A stretch of 64,000 bases of DNA from Frankia nepalensis (GTDB lineage Bacteria; Actinomycetota; Actinomycetes; Frankiales; Frankiaceae): NCBI RefSeq assembly GCF_016786325.1, contig NZ_JADWYU010000101.1, forward strand, positions 1 to 64,000. Reading direction: 5' to 3'. The notes below the pieces were generated by a model. It was not told where the DNA came from, ran no database searches, and worked only from the letters and a program-made list of their open reading frames with translations. The translations under genes and the position numbers were made by a program. Below, piece by piece: positions 30,548 to 39,077 of the stretch. Every line of letters begins with the position of its first letter. Position 1 is the first letter of the stretch.

Positions 30548-31429
30548 GTGCGGATCCTGCTGCCGCCGAGTGAGGCCAAGGCCGCCGGGGGCGACGGGCC
30601 TTCGCTGCGGGCGACGGGGTTCGGCGACGGCCCGCTCGCCGAGGCACGCGTCCGGGTGACGGCCGCGGTGGCCGCCTTCTGCCGGGACGCCCCGGAAGCG
30701 GCCGTCGCGGCGCTGCGGCTGCCGGCCACGAGCGCCGCCGCGGACCTGGCCGCGAACGTCGGGATCCTGGACCTGGCGACGATGCCCGCGCTCGACCGTT
30801 TCACGGGCGTGCTCTACGAGGCGCTCTCACCGGCGACCCTCTCGCCGGCCGAGCGGGCCGTGGCGGACCGGGCCATCGTCGTGTGCAACGCGGCGTTCGG
30901 CCTGACCGGTGCGACCGAACCGATCCCCGACCACCGCGTTCCCATGGCGGCGACCATTCCCGGCCTTGGCCCGGGTGGCGGCCCCGCCGGGCTTGGCACC
31001 TTCTGGCGTGCCCTGCTCGGCCCGCTCCTGCCCGGGCTCCTGCTGGCCGGCGGCCCGGACGAGGTACCGCTCGGCGAGCAGATCGTCGTGGACCTGCGCT
31101 CGTCGGACTACGCGACGGTGCCCCGGCTGTCCGGTCCGCTACGGGCAAACACCGTTCCGGTGCGCGCGCTGACCGAGAAGCGGGTCGGCCGGGGCTGGGT
31201 GCGCCGTCCGCTCAGCTACCAGGCGAAGCAGGTGAAAGGCCTGCTGACCAGGTCCTTGATCCAGGCGGAGGCGACCGGACGTCCGCTGAAGACGATCGAC
31301 GACCTGGCCGAGATCGCCGCGGCCGCGGGCCTCGGCGTCGAGCGTGGCGGCACGGCCGCCGCGCCCACCCTCGATGTGATCACCAGGTGGGATCCGGCCC
31401 CCTCCGGCGCTTCCGCCGGCGGGAAGTAG
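30548..31429 (+). CDS. yaaA: YaaA/UPF0246 (DUF328) family protein
   Basis: 293 aa from GTG 30548, chosen because VRILLPPSEAKAAGGDG is the family start and GGAGGAGGAG stands upstream. Conserved segments include RFTGVLYEAL, IVVCNAAFGLTGATEPIPDHR, and LSYQAKQVKGLLTRSLI near the end. In enterobacteria YaaA lowers damage from hydrogen peroxide by limiting free iron; actinobacterial members are longer and less studied. It stands alone between a membrane protein gene and the repeat-bearing gap at 31430-31690. Confidence 0.88.
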   Translation: MRILLPPSEAKAAGGDGPSLRATGFGDGPLAEARVRVTAAVAAFCRDAPEAAVAALRLPATSAAADLAANVGILDLATMPALDRFTGVLYEALSPATLSPAERAVADRAIVVCNAAFGLTGATEPIPDHRVPMAATIPGLGPGGGPAGLGTFWRALLGPLLPGLLLAGGPDEVPLGEQIVVDLRSSDYATVPRLSGPLRANTVPVRALTEKRVGRGWVRRPLSYQAKQVKGLLTRSLIQAEATGRPLKTIDDLAEIAAAAGLGVERGGTAAAPTLDVITRWDPAPSGASAGGK

Positions 31430-31458
31430 ATCCCTTGTCGTCTAGCGTCCTTTCCCAA

Positions 31459-31615
31459 GTAGTACTTCGTTAGGTTGCTCTGACGAGCGCGAACGCGGGC
31501 CGGGCGGCCACAACGAGCGCGATCATCCTCCCGCAGCCATGCAGGTCACAGGGCCGGGCGAGTGACCGTCTGACCCGCACGTCGGTCTTGGTCGCACGAC
31601 CTAACGAAGCATTAC
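31459..31615. repeat. Short element with 17-bp terminal inverted repeats
   Basis: CTTCGTTAGGT (31465-31475) and its exact complement ACCTAACGAAG (31599-31609); with two mismatches the match extends to 17 bp (31459-31475, 31599-31615). A 9-bp direct repeat AGCGTCCTT stands outside both ends (31444-31452 and 31617-31625). About 157 bp in all, no coding capacity. Resembles a short non-autonomous element, but the direct repeats do not directly abut both ends. Confidence 0.5.
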
Positions 31616-31690
31616 GAGCGTCCTTCGCCGAGGATCAGGATTGTGTCGCCCGTCCGCCGATTGCATACATCTCCAGGCGTTCTGCTTGGC

Positions 31691-32317
31691 TCAGCGGGCC
31701 AGGCCTCGGAGCAGGACGGCGAGGCCGCCGTGGAACTCGGCGTCGCGGGTGATGGCGTTGGCCACAGGCCCGCTTTCGGCCAAGAGCGGGAAGTCTCCGG
31801 CTGCGGGGGTGCCGGGGGCGGCGGCCAGGGCGTCGAGGCCGGACGGGCCGCCGAGGTGTTCGAGCTGAATAGCGCCGATGGCGTAGGCAAGCAGCGCCCG
31901 TAGGGCGATCACGCGTTGTTCGCCGTGGATGCCGGCGGTGGCGAGGATCGCGAGCACCGTCTCCGACCAGCGCATGATCGCCTGGGACCGGTACCGGCGA
32001 GTGAGCGCGAGGGGCACCGTCGAGGGATGGGTGCCGACGGCGTCCCGTAGCCGGCGCGCCATCACCGTGAGCTGGTCCTGCCAGGACGCCCCCTGGGCGG
32101 GCGCGGGCGGATCGGTGTCGATCTCGCCGAGCACGGTCTCGACCACCAGCGCCTCCAGTTCGTCCCGGTCCTTGACATACCGGTAGAGGCCCATGGTGCT
32201 GACCCCGAGCTGGGTGGCGACGGCCCGCATGGTCAGCCCGGCGAGGCCGTCCCGGTCGACCACGTCGAGGGCGGCCGACGCGAGTTGCGGCGGGGTGAGC
32301 GAGGGGCGACGGGGCAT
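31691..32317 (-). CDS. TetR/AcrR-family regulator
   Basis: 208 aa from ATG 32317 (MPRRPSLTPPQLASAAL). The N-terminal helix-turn-helix is TMRAVATQLGVSTMGLYRYV followed by KDRDELEALVVE. The rest, with RLRDAVGTHPSTVPLALTRR, fits a TetR_C-type ligand-binding domain. It is divergent from the peroxiredoxin-like gene at 32425, and the 107 bp between them holds a perfect 19-bp palindrome. The likely role is repression of itself and of that gene. No inducer can be named. Confidence 0.92.
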   Translation of the reverse strand: MPRRPSLTPPQLASAALDVVDRDGLAGLTMRAVATQLGVSTMGLYRYVKDRDELEALVVETVLGEIDTDPPAPAQGASWQDQLTVMARRLRDAVGTHPSTVPLALTRRYRSQAIMRWSETVLAILATAGIHGEQRVIALRALLAYAIGAIQLEHLGGPSGLDALAAAPGTPAAGDFPLLAESGPVANAITRDAEFHGGLAVLLRGLAR

Positions 32318-32365
32318 CGGGATAGTCCAGGGGTCATGGCGGTGGATCGCACGGACGGGTTGACA

Positions 32366-32407
32366 GCGTACAAGCTACGCCTACGCTGGTAGGCGTAGCT
32401 TGTACGC
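32366..32407. promoter_or_regulatory. Perfect 19-bp palindromic operator between TetR and peroxiredoxin-like genes
   Basis: Arms GCGTACAAGCTACGCCTAC (32366-32384) and exact complement (32389-32407), spacer GCTG. On the plus strand TTGACA at 32360-32365 and TACGCT at 32382-32387, 16 bases apart, make a promoter whose spacer lies inside the left arm. Binding there would block transcription of the 32425 gene directly. Confidence 0.8.
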
Positions 32408-32424
32408 CTACAGGTGGAGCCTCG

Positions 32425-33018
32425 ATGTACACACCACGCAACCTTGTCCGGCCCGGCACCCTGATCGCCGCGCGCGAACTGCCGGTGGTCTCCGGGCACC
32501 CCGTGCCGGTCCCCGACCCGGAAGGATTGCTCGTCCACCTGCAGTTCCGCCGCTTCGCCGGCTGCCCGGTGTGCAACCTGCACCTACGGTCGGTCGCCCG
32601 CCGGCACGCGGAGATCGAGGCCGCGGGTGTGCGCGAGGTCGTGGTGTGGCACTCCTCGGCGGACGAGCTCGCGCGCTACACCGCCGAGCTGCCCTTCGCG
32701 GTAGTCGCGGACCCCGACAAGCGCCTCTACACCGAGTTCGGAGTCGAGTCGAGGGCACGCGCGCTGCTGGACCCCCGTGCCTGGTGGCCGATCGCGCGCG
32801 GGGTCGTCCGCTCGGTCTGGGCCGTTCTGCGTGGCAGGGAGCGTTCGCCGGGGCTGCGCCCACACGGCGGCAGCCTCGGGCTACCGGCGGACTTCCTGAT
32901 CGCGCCGACCGGCGAGGTCGTAGCCGTGAAGTACGGCGAGCACGTCTACGACCAGTGGTCCGTCGACGAGCTGCTCGACGCGGTCTCGCGCCGGGGCATC
33001 TTGACCGTGGCCAGCTGA
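32425..33018 (+). CDS. Peroxiredoxin-like (AhpC/TSA) thioredoxin-fold protein
   Basis: 197 aa from ATG 32425, about 40 bp after the predicted -10. The thioredoxin-fold core has LVHLQFRRFAGCPVCNLHLR with C47-P-V-C50, a CxxC in the place of the peroxiredoxin active-site region. EVVVWHSSADELARY and FAVVADPDKRLYTEFGV are typical of the AhpC/TSA-like group that includes selenoprotein-L-like proteins. SLGLPADFLIAPTGEVVAVKYG completes the fold. Expected to be a cytosolic thiol oxidoreductase or peroxidase; the reductant is unknown. Predicted to be under the divergent TetR. Confidence 0.82.
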   Translation: MYTPRNLVRPGTLIAARELPVVSGHPVPVPDPEGLLVHLQFRRFAGCPVCNLHLRSVARRHAEIEAAGVREVVVWHSSADELARYTAELPFAVVADPDKRLYTEFGVESRARALLDPRAWWPIARGVVRSVWAVLRGRERSPGLRPHGGSLGLPADFLIAPTGEVVAVKYGEHVYDQWSVDELLDAVSRRGILTVAS

Positions 33019-33441
33019 GCCGCGGCGCGGTCGGGGCGGTCGGCGCCGGGTCCGGCCATTCCGAAGACGGCTCTCAGCTTCCCGTAGATCATGGTCCGTG
33101 GGCCCGAACCGCCGATCCGCGTACACAATCAGCGATCTTCGTCCCGTCCCCGCCTGGTCTCCTTGGGAGATCGCCAGATGTGTGCGAGATTCGGGGATAA
33201 AACGGACATAAATCGCCGAATGTCGTACACATCTAGTGATTAAGGAAGGTGTTCGGCCTCCCGCGAGTCCATGATCGCCGGATGTGTGCGGGAATTGGGG
33301 GTCGAGCGGCTTTTCAAGATCTACGAGAAGGCTCCTGGCGGTGTTTGGAAGATCCGGCCGACGTGCTCCCGGTCCGGAAAGGCTTTTCAAGATCCAGAAG
33401 AAGGTTCCTGTCGGTATTGGCAGCCGGCCAGGCCGCCGAGG
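33019..33441. other. Intergenic region filled by repeat element R2 and a duplicated end
   Basis: About 420 bp between the peroxiredoxin-like gene and the 3' end of the sigma factor gene. It contains element R2 (33078-33330). The element's right end is duplicated: GGCTTTTCAAGATCTACGAG and following bases (33308-33341) recur as GGCTTTTCAAGATCCAGAAG (33381-33414). No gene is supported. Confidence 0.7.
33078..33330. mobile_element. MITE-like inverted-repeat element, copy R2
   Basis: 253 bp, collinear with R1 (19941-20194) with almost no length change. The ends are CTTCCCGTAGATCATG (33078-33093) and, on the other strand, CTTCTCGTAGATCTTG (33330-33315). Shared internal words include CGATCTTCG, GATCGCCAGAT, GAGATTCGG, GTCGTACACATC and AAGGAAG. 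R2 is more decayed than R1 in the inner hairpins and less GC-rich. No transposase. Confidence 0.7.
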
Positions 33442-34956
33442 TCAGCTCGGGCCGAGCTGGCGGAGGCGGGCGGCCAGGAAGTCGCGTTCGACCGCGTTCT
33501 CCGTGAGGGCGAGAGCCTCCTCATAGGCGAGGCGGGCGTCGGCGACCCGGCCCAGGGCGCGCAGGAAGTCCGCGCGCGCGGCGGGAAGGTAGCCGTAGCC
33601 GGCGAGCTGGGGCTCGGCGGCGAGCGCGTCCAGCGCGGCCAGGCCGGCGGCCGGGCCCTCTCCGAACCCGACGGCGACCGCCCGGTTGAGCGCCACGACC
33701 GGCGACGGCCAGCGCCGCGTGAGCAGGTCGTAGAGGCCGACGATCTCCCGCCAGTCGGTGTCCTCCCAGCTGGGCGAACCGGAGTGCACCGCCGCGATCG
33801 CGGCCATCAGCGGGAACCGGCCGGGCAGCCGCCCGGGGCCCGCGCCGGGCCCGCGCCGGCGCAGCGCCTCGCGGACGAGGGCCACGCCCTCGTCGATCGC
33901 GGCCCGGTCCCACTGGGCGCGGTCCTGCTCGGCGAGGAGCAGCAGCCGCCCGTCCGGCCCGACCCGCCCGGCGGCGCGCGCGTCGGTCAGCAGGACCAGC
34001 GCCAGCAGGCCGGCGACGTCCGGGTCGTCGGGCAGCAGCAGGCGCAGCATCCTGGCCAGGTCGAGCGCCCGCTCGACCAGGTCGCGGCGGACCAGGTCGG
34101 CGCCGGTGGGCGCGGTGTGGCCGGTGGTGTACAGCAGGTGGACGACGGTGAGCACCGCGTCGATCCGCTCGGGCAGCTCGGCGGCCGGCGGCACCCGGTA
34201 GGGGATCCTGGCCGCGGCGATCTTCTTCTTCGCCCGGGTGATCCGGGCCGCCATCGTCGGCTCGGTGACGAGGAACGCCCGCGCCACCTCGGCCGTCGTC
34301 AGCCCGCACAGCAGCCGCAGGGTCAGCGCCACCCGTGCCTCGAGCGCCAGCGCCGGGTGGCAGCAGGTGAAGATCAGTCGCAGCCGGTCGTCGGCGGCCC
34401 CGGCGACCACGGGAAGGTCGTCGAGGCCTCTGACCGGGCGGGGACGCCCGGGCCGGTCCGCGGGCCCGCCGGGCGCGGCCGGGCCGACCATGCCCGGCCC
34501 TGCCGCGCCCAGCCCGACCGCGCCTGGCGGGCCGGACCGGGGCGTCGGCCAGCGAGCCGCCGGCCAGCCGGACGGCGTGGCGGGCGTGGCAGGTACTTCC
34601 CCTGGTCCCGCCGCCTCCTCCAGGCCTGGCTCGTCCTCCGGCCCCGGTTCGGTCGGGTCCTCGACGAGGAGCGGAAGGCGGCGGCGCAGGTTGGCGTCGC
34701 GGCGCAGCAGGTCGATGGCGCGCCGCCGGGCGGTGGTGGTGAGCCAGCCGCCCGGCCGCGCCGGAACCCCCTCGGTGGCCCACGCGGTCAGCGCGCGGGC
34801 GTAGGCGTCCTGGACGCACTCCTCGGCGAGGTCCAGGTCGCGCGTGACGCGCACCGTCGCGGCGAGCACGAACGCCCACTCCCGCCGGTGCGCGTCCGCG
34901 ACCGCGGCGGCCACCTGGGCGGCCGCGGCCGAGCCGCGGCCCGGATCGGTCGTCAT
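33442..34956 (-). CDS. ECF42-type RNA polymerase sigma factor with C-terminal TPR-like extension
   Basis: 504 aa from ATG 34956. Sigma region 2: AFVLAATVRVTRDLDLAEEC followed by VQDAYARALTAW and PGGWLTTTARRRAIDLLRRD. An unusual Pro/Gly/Ala-rich insert (residues about 100-170) separates it from region 4, LIFTCCHPALALEARVALTL and GLTTAEVARAFLVTEPTMAA. The long C-terminal domain (YTTGHTAPTGADLVRRDL, ALNRAVAVGFGEGPAAG, SPSWEDTDWREIVGLYDLL) is the TPR-like part characteristic of ECF42, which works without an anti-sigma factor. The DGPF/YCII gene upstream on the same strand is the usual partner. Downstream lies repeat R2. Confidence 0.93.
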   Translation of the reverse strand: MTTDPGRGSAAAAQVAAAVADAHRREWAFVLAATVRVTRDLDLAEECVQDAYARALTAWATEGVPARPGGWLTTTARRRAIDLLRRDANLRRRLPLLVEDPTEPGPEDEPGLEEAAGPGEVPATPATPSGWPAARWPTPRSGPPGAVGLGAAGPGMVGPAAPGGPADRPGRPRPVRGLDDLPVVAGAADDRLRLIFTCCHPALALEARVALTLRLLCGLTTAEVARAFLVTEPTMAARITRAKKKIAAARIPYRVPPAAELPERIDAVLTVVHLLYTTGHTAPTGADLVRRDLVERALDLARMLRLLLPDDPDVAGLLALVLLTDARAAGRVGPDGRLLLLAEQDRAQWDRAAIDEGVALVREALRRRGPGAGPGRLPGRFPLMAAIAAVHSGSPSWEDTDWREIVGLYDLLTRRWPSPVVALNRAVAVGFGEGPAAGLAALDALAAEPQLAGYGYLPAARADFLRALGRVADARLAYEEALALTENAVERDFLAARLRQLGPS

Positions 34957-35076
34957 CTCGGGTAGGCCGTCATCTCAGATGGGTCGCTATCTCAGATCGG
35001 TGATCATCTCGGGTCTGTGGTCCTCGAGTGCGCCTGCCACCCGATCAGGTATCTGGTCGGGCCATACAGGTCCGGC
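34957..35076. repeat. Short irregular repeats between the DGPF and sigma factor genes
   Basis: CATCTCAGATGGG, CTATCTCAGATCGG and ATCATCTCGGGTC follow one another at about 16-bp steps (34970-35020). They lie in the leader of the sigma factor gene. Meaning unknown. Confidence 0.4.
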
Positions 35077-35424
35077 TCAGTCGAAGGTCATGATCGGCCG
35101 GACCTCGACGCCGCCGAAGAACGCCGGGACGTCCTTGGCGATCGCGATCGCCTCGTCCAGGTCGGCGGCCTCGACCAGGTAGTAGCCGCCGAGTGCCTCC
35201 TTCGTCTCGGCGAACGGCCCGTCGGTGGTGGTGAAGCCGCCGGCGCCGTCGGATCGGACCGACGTCGCCGTGCTGACCCCCTGCAGCGCGTTGCCACCGC
35301 GCAGCGCCGCCGCGTGCTTCTCGCCGAACGCGTTGTGCGCCGCCATCACGCGCCCGTAGACGGCCTCGCCGCCCGTCTCGTAGTCGGACTCGTTCTCGTA
35401 GATCAGAATCAGGTACTCCGCCAT
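35077..35424 (-). CDS. DGPF/YCII-domain protein, ECF42 partner
   Basis: 115 aa from ATG 35424, with GAGGAG about eight bases upstream. Starts MAEYLILIYENESDYE and carries D68-G-P-F71 in TTDGPFAETKEALGGYYL, the hallmark of DGPF proteins in the YCII-related superfamily. It ends VEVRPIMTFD. The gene precedes the ECF42 sigma factor on the same strand with about 120 bp between them, the standard ECF42 arrangement. A promoter of the ECF42 kind stands about 50-75 bp upstream. The biochemical function of DGPF proteins is not settled. Confidence 0.93.
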   Translation of the reverse strand: MAEYLILIYENESDYETGGEAVYGRVMAAHNAFGEKHAAALRGGNALQGVSTATSVRSDGAGGFTTTDGPFAETKEALGGYYLVEAADLDEAIAIAKDVPAFFGGVEVRPIMTFD

Positions 35425-35473
35425 CGGGTGACTCCTCATCTCGTGGGCGGCCACTCGGGCCCTTCATCTACCC

Positions 35474-35499
35474 GACGAGCGGCGCGAGCTGGATCGACA
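35474..35499 (-). promoter_or_regulatory. Candidate ECF42-dependent promoter of the DGPF gene
   Basis: On the minus strand TGTCGA (35499-35494), 16 bases, then CGTC (35477-35474), about 50 bp before the DGPF start. TGTCGA with a CGTC-like -10 is the element described for ECF42 groups, from memory. No such element is seen before the sigma factor gene itself. Confidence 0.6.
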
Positions 35500-35542
35500 C
35501 CGCTCCGACGAGAAGTTTCCCGGCTTTCCGGCCCCGGCCGGG

Positions 35543-36916
35543 TCAGCGACGGCCGACGGCCCAGACGAAGGCGTGGGCGTCGCGGTCGCCGGCGGTGGCG
35601 GTGCCGGCGACGTCGCCTCGGGAGTTGAGCGCCGAGGCCGCGCTGGCGTCGAAGCCGGGCGGGACGCCGAGGTCGGTCAGCTCGACCCCCCAGGCGGGCG
35701 GGGGGTCGCCGCCGCCGGGGACCGGGCTGGTCAGGGCTCGGGTTGCCTTCCAGACGACCGCGTGGGTCGTGGTCGCGGCCGGGGTGCCCGGAGGGGATGG
35801 CTCCCCGCCGGTGGGATTCGTGGCGCCGATGGTGGTGGTGGGGCTCGTGGCGGCGGTGGAGAAGCCGGCGATCTGGCCGGCGTCGTTGATGGCGCCGGCC
35901 TCGCTGTGGTCGCCGGCGAGGACGCCCAGGTCGATCATCGTGCCCTGGTCCCAGAAGAAGGCGTGCACCTCCTCGGTCGCCGTGGCGGAGTAGCCGACGA
36001 CCTGGCCGTGCTCGTTGACGTCGGTGGCGAAGCTCGACCGGCCGCCGAGCGTCCCCAGGTCGGTCATCCGGCCGTCCTCCCACAGGAACGCGTGGGTGTC
36101 GCCCGACGGCGTCAGGCTGCTGCCGACGACCTGGCCGCGCTCGTTCAGCGCGGCGGGGCGGACGAAGGCGGCGGTGTCCGGCCGTGGGTCGAGGCTGCCG
36201 AGGTCGGTGAGCCGGGCGCCGTCCCACAGGTAGGACCTGGCCGCCGAGGGGCGGCCGGCGCCGCCGTACTCCGCCCAGCCGATGACCAGCCCCTCGTTGT
36301 TGATCGCCTGGCCGTACTGCTTGGTGGCGCCGGGCAGCGCCGGGACGCGCACGACGATGCCCGATGCCGCGGTGACGGGGCCCGCCGCCGCGGTGGCGAC
36401 GACGACCGTCGTGCCGTCGTCGATCAGCACGTCGCCGCGGTCGTTGAGGTCCTTGCTGGTGCCCGACGCCGTCGGGCCGACGGGGATCGCCGGGGCCCCG
36501 GGCCCCGGCCACACCACCGGCTGGTAGCGGCCCTGTTCGGCCGGTACCGCGCCGGCCACCTGGCCGCCGGCGTTGACCGCCGCGACCATGACGGGCGTCC
36601 CGGACGGCGACCCGGCGACCGGCGGCAGCTCGTGGACGGTGCCGTCGGCGAACAGGAAGCCCCGGCCGCCCTCGACCCGGTAGCCGGCGACGTCGCCGTC
36701 GTCGGAGAGGCCGGCGACCGTGACCGGGCCGTCGCCGTCGCCGCTCGCGTCGATCGCCGTGGCCGCCCCGCCTGTGCCCCCGCCCTCGCCGGGGCCCGGC
36801 CCGGGCTTCGGCGGCAGGTCCGCGCAGCCACCCACCGCGAGCGGCCCGACGAGTCCGGCGAGCAGAACGAGCACGGCGGCGCGGCGCCTGGTCCACGGCG
36901 GCCTGGCCGATCTCAT
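35543..36916 (-). CDS. HAF-repeat lipoprotein
   Basis: 457 aa from ATG 36916; GTG 36931 is in frame and gives five more residues, and neither has a good ribosome site. A basic tail and hydrophobic stretch (AAVLVLLAGLVGPLAVGGC) end in a lipobox-like AVGGC, so the mature protein should be lipid-anchored outside the membrane. The body consists of HAF repeats: HAFLWEDGRMTDLGTLGG, HAFFWDQGTMIDLGVLAG, SYLWDGARLTDLGSLD, AHAFVWAVG, separated by linkers with NERGQVVG, NEHGQVVG, NDAGQIAG and NSRGDVAG. The fold is presumably a beta-propeller-like repeat. Function unknown. It lies between the DGPF gene and a divergent exporter gene. Confidence 0.85.
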   Translation of the reverse strand: MRSARPPWTRRRAAVLVLLAGLVGPLAVGGCADLPPKPGPGPGEGGGTGGAATAIDASGDGDGPVTVAGLSDDGDVAGYRVEGGRGFLFADGTVHELPPVAGSPSGTPVMVAAVNAGGQVAGAVPAEQGRYQPVVWPGPGAPAIPVGPTASGTSKDLNDRGDVLIDDGTTVVVATAAAGPVTAASGIVVRVPALPGATKQYGQAINNEGLVIGWAEYGGAGRPSAARSYLWDGARLTDLGSLDPRPDTAAFVRPAALNERGQVVGSSLTPSGDTHAFLWEDGRMTDLGTLGGRSSFATDVNEHGQVVGYSATATEEVHAFFWDQGTMIDLGVLAGDHSEAGAINDAGQIAGFSTAATSPTTTIGATNPTGGEPSPPGTPAATTTHAVVWKATRALTSPVPGGGDPPPAWGVELTDLGVPPGFDASAASALNSRGDVAGTATAGDRDAHAFVWAVGRR

Positions 36917-37125
36917 ACGGCCATGGTCCACCGCCGATCGCCGTCCGTCGACGGCCTCTTCCGCTGGGTGTCCCTCCCCGTGACCAGCGGGAGCCTAACC
37001 GGACTGCGCATTCCGGATCGGCTGCCGGGGTCGTTAGCTTGTGTTAAGCAAGTATGCGGCCGCCGCGAGCAGGACCGGAAGACGGCGCGGCGAGATCGGA
37101 AGACGGCCGGAGGGAGCAGCACGAG

Positions 37126-39042
37126 ATGATCGCGGGGCCGCCCGTACCAGCCAGTTCGGCCACCCCGGCCGCCGACGACGGCGCCGGGCCGACCGCCGCG
37201 CGGGGCCGCCACTACGGCGTGATCGCGCTGTCGAACACGACGCTGGGCGTCCTGATGGCGACCATCGACGCCTCGATCGTCATCATCTCGCTGCCGGCGA
37301 TCTTCCGGGGGATCGGGCTGGACCCGCTGGCGCCGGGCAACATCGGCTACCTGCTCTGGCTACTGATGGGCTACATGGTGGTCATCGCGGTCCTGGTGGT
37401 CTCGCTTGGCCGGCTCGGCGACATGTACGGCCGGGTCAGGATCTACAACGCCGGATTCGCGATCTTCACCGTCTCGTCGGCGGCGCTGGCGCTCACCCCG
37501 TTCACCGGGTCGAGCGCCGCGATCTGGCTGATCGTCATGCGGGTCGTGCAGGGCGTCGGCGGCGCCATGCTGACGGCCAACTCGGCGGCGATCATCACGG
37601 ACGCGTTCCCCGCGCACCGGCGCGGCACGGCCCTGGGGATCAACCAGGTCGCGGCCCTGTCCGGCACGTTCATCGGGTTGGTGCTCGGTGGTGTGCTGTC
37701 CGAGTGGCACTGGCGCGCGATCTTCTGGGTGAACGTCCCGATCGGGATCGTCGGCACCGTCTGGGCATACATCAGCCTGCGTGACAACGGCCGACGGGTC
37801 GTTGCGAAGATCGACTGGTTGGGCAACCTGACGTTCGCCATCGGTCTCACGGCGGTGCTGGCCGGCGTGACCTACGGCATCCAGCCCTACGGCGGCCACA
37901 TGATGGGCTGGACCAACCCGGCGGTGCTCGCGGCGCTCATCGGCGGCGCGGCGATGCTCGCGACGTTCGCCGTCGTCGAGACGCGGGTCGCCCAGCCGAT
38001 GTTTCGCCTGACGCTGTTCCGGATCCGGGCGTTCACCGCTGGCAACCTGGCGCTGCTGCTGAACGCGATCGCTCGCGGCGGCCTCCAGTTCATGCTGATC
38101 ATTTGGTTGCAGGGCGTCTGGCTGCCACTTCACGGCTATGACTACGAAGAAACCCCGCTTTGGGCCGGTATCTACATGCTGCCGCTGACGATCGGTTTCA
38201 TCACCGCGGGTCCGATGTCCGGAGCGCTGTCGGACCGGTTCGGCGCCCGGGTGTTCTCGACCGGCGGCCTGACGCTGACCGCCGTCGGTTTCTTCGGGCT
38301 GTTGTTCCTGCCGATCAACTTCGACTACTTCGCGTTCGCCGCGCTGCTGGCGCTCATCGGTATCGGCTCCGGGCTGTTCGCGGCACCCAACACAACGGCG
38401 ATCATGAACTCGGTGCCGGCCTCGGCCCGGGGCTCGGCGTCCGGTATGCGCAGTACCTTCTTGAACTCGGGCAGCGTGCTGTCCATCGGCGTGTTCTTCT
38501 CGCTGATGGTCGCCGGCCTGGCCTCGAGCCTTCCGCGGACGCTGACCGACGGGCTGACCGCGCGCGGCGTCCCCGCGGACGTGGCGGCCGACGTCGCGGC
38601 CCAGCCCCCGGTTGGCAGCCTGTTCGCCGCATTCCTCGGCTACAACCCGATTGAGACGCTCGTCGGCCACGAGACCCTGAGCACCCTGCCACCCGCTGAC
38701 GTCGCCGAACTGACCGGAAAGCAGTACTTCCCGGAACTGATCTCCGGCCCGCTGCACGACGGCCTGGTCATCGTCTTCAGCCTCGCGATCGCGATGAGCC
38801 TCGTGGCCGCCCTCGCCTCCCTGCTCCGCGGCGGCCGCTACATCCACGCCGACGAGCCCACCGAGCTCTCAGGGGCCACCGAGCTTTCAGGGGCCACCGA
38901 ACTCTCGGATGCCACCGAACTCTCGGGAGCCTCCGCCTCGGCGACGTCCCTGCCGGCGCAGGCCCCGGCTTCCCGGACGCCGGTCGGCTCGCCCGTCGCC
39001 CCGCGCTCCCAGGATCAGCCGGACGGGCCGCGTCATCGGTGA
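37126..39042 (+). CDS. MFS transporter, DHA2-like, 14-TM
   Basis: 638 aa from ATG 37126, with GGAGGGAGC upstream. First helix followed by LMATIDASIVIISLPAIFRG, a DHA2-like variant of the LDxTIVNVALP motif; then GYLLWLLMGYMVVIAVLVVS, LGRLGDMYGRVRIYN (motif A) and VMRVVQGVGGAMLTANSAAI. AFPAHRRGTALGINQ follows. About fourteen helices. The large loop near residues 500-570 (LPRTLTDGLTARGVPADVAA) is longer than usual. The C-terminal tail contains four copies of ELSGAT-type hexads encoded by 18-bp DNA repeats (38862-38935). Substrate unknown. Not closely related to the two TetR-linked exporters. Confidence 0.9.
   Translation: MIAGPPVPASSATPAADDGAGPTAARGRHYGVIALSNTTLGVLMATIDASIVIISLPAIFRGIGLDPLAPGNIGYLLWLLMGYMVVIAVLVVSLGRLGDMYGRVRIYNAGFAIFTVSSAALALTPFTGSSAAIWLIVMRVVQGVGGAMLTANSAAIITDAFPAHRRGTALGINQVAALSGTFIGLVLGGVLSEWHWRAIFWVNVPIGIVGTVWAYISLRDNGRRVVAKIDWLGNLTFAIGLTAVLAGVTYGIQPYGGHMMGWTNPAVLAALIGGAAMLATFAVVETRVAQPMFRLTLFRIRAFTAGNLALLLNAIARGGLQFMLIIWLQGVWLPLHGYDYEETPLWAGIYMLPLTIGFITAGPMSGALSDRFGARVFSTGGLTLTAVGFFGLLFLPINFDYFAFAALLALIGIGSGLFAAPNTTAIMNSVPASARGSASGMRSTFLNSGSVLSIGVFFSLMVAGLASSLPRTLTDGLTARGVPADVAADVAAQPPVGSLFAAFLGYNPIETLVGHETLSTLPPADVAELTGKQYFPELISGPLHDGLVIVFSLAIAMSLVAALASLLRGGRYIHADEPTELSGATELSGATELSDATELSGASASATSLPAQAPASRTPVGSPVAPRSQDQPDGPRHR
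38862..38935 (+). repeat. 18-bp tandem repeats in the exporter C-terminal tail
   Basis: Four imperfect copies of ACCGAGCTCTCAGGGGCC encode TELSGA / TELSGA / TELSDA / TELSGA. The period is a multiple of three. Confidence 0.8.
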
Positions 39043-39077
39043 CGCGGACGGCCTGACCGATCCTGGAGCCGCGGGAG

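Noticed and set aside
32881-33390. Minus-strand frame of 169 aa over element R2
   Set aside because: It runs into the 3' end of the peroxiredoxin-like gene; only the part inside the repeat resembles anything, namely the same strand of R1. Kept as a finding, not as a gene.
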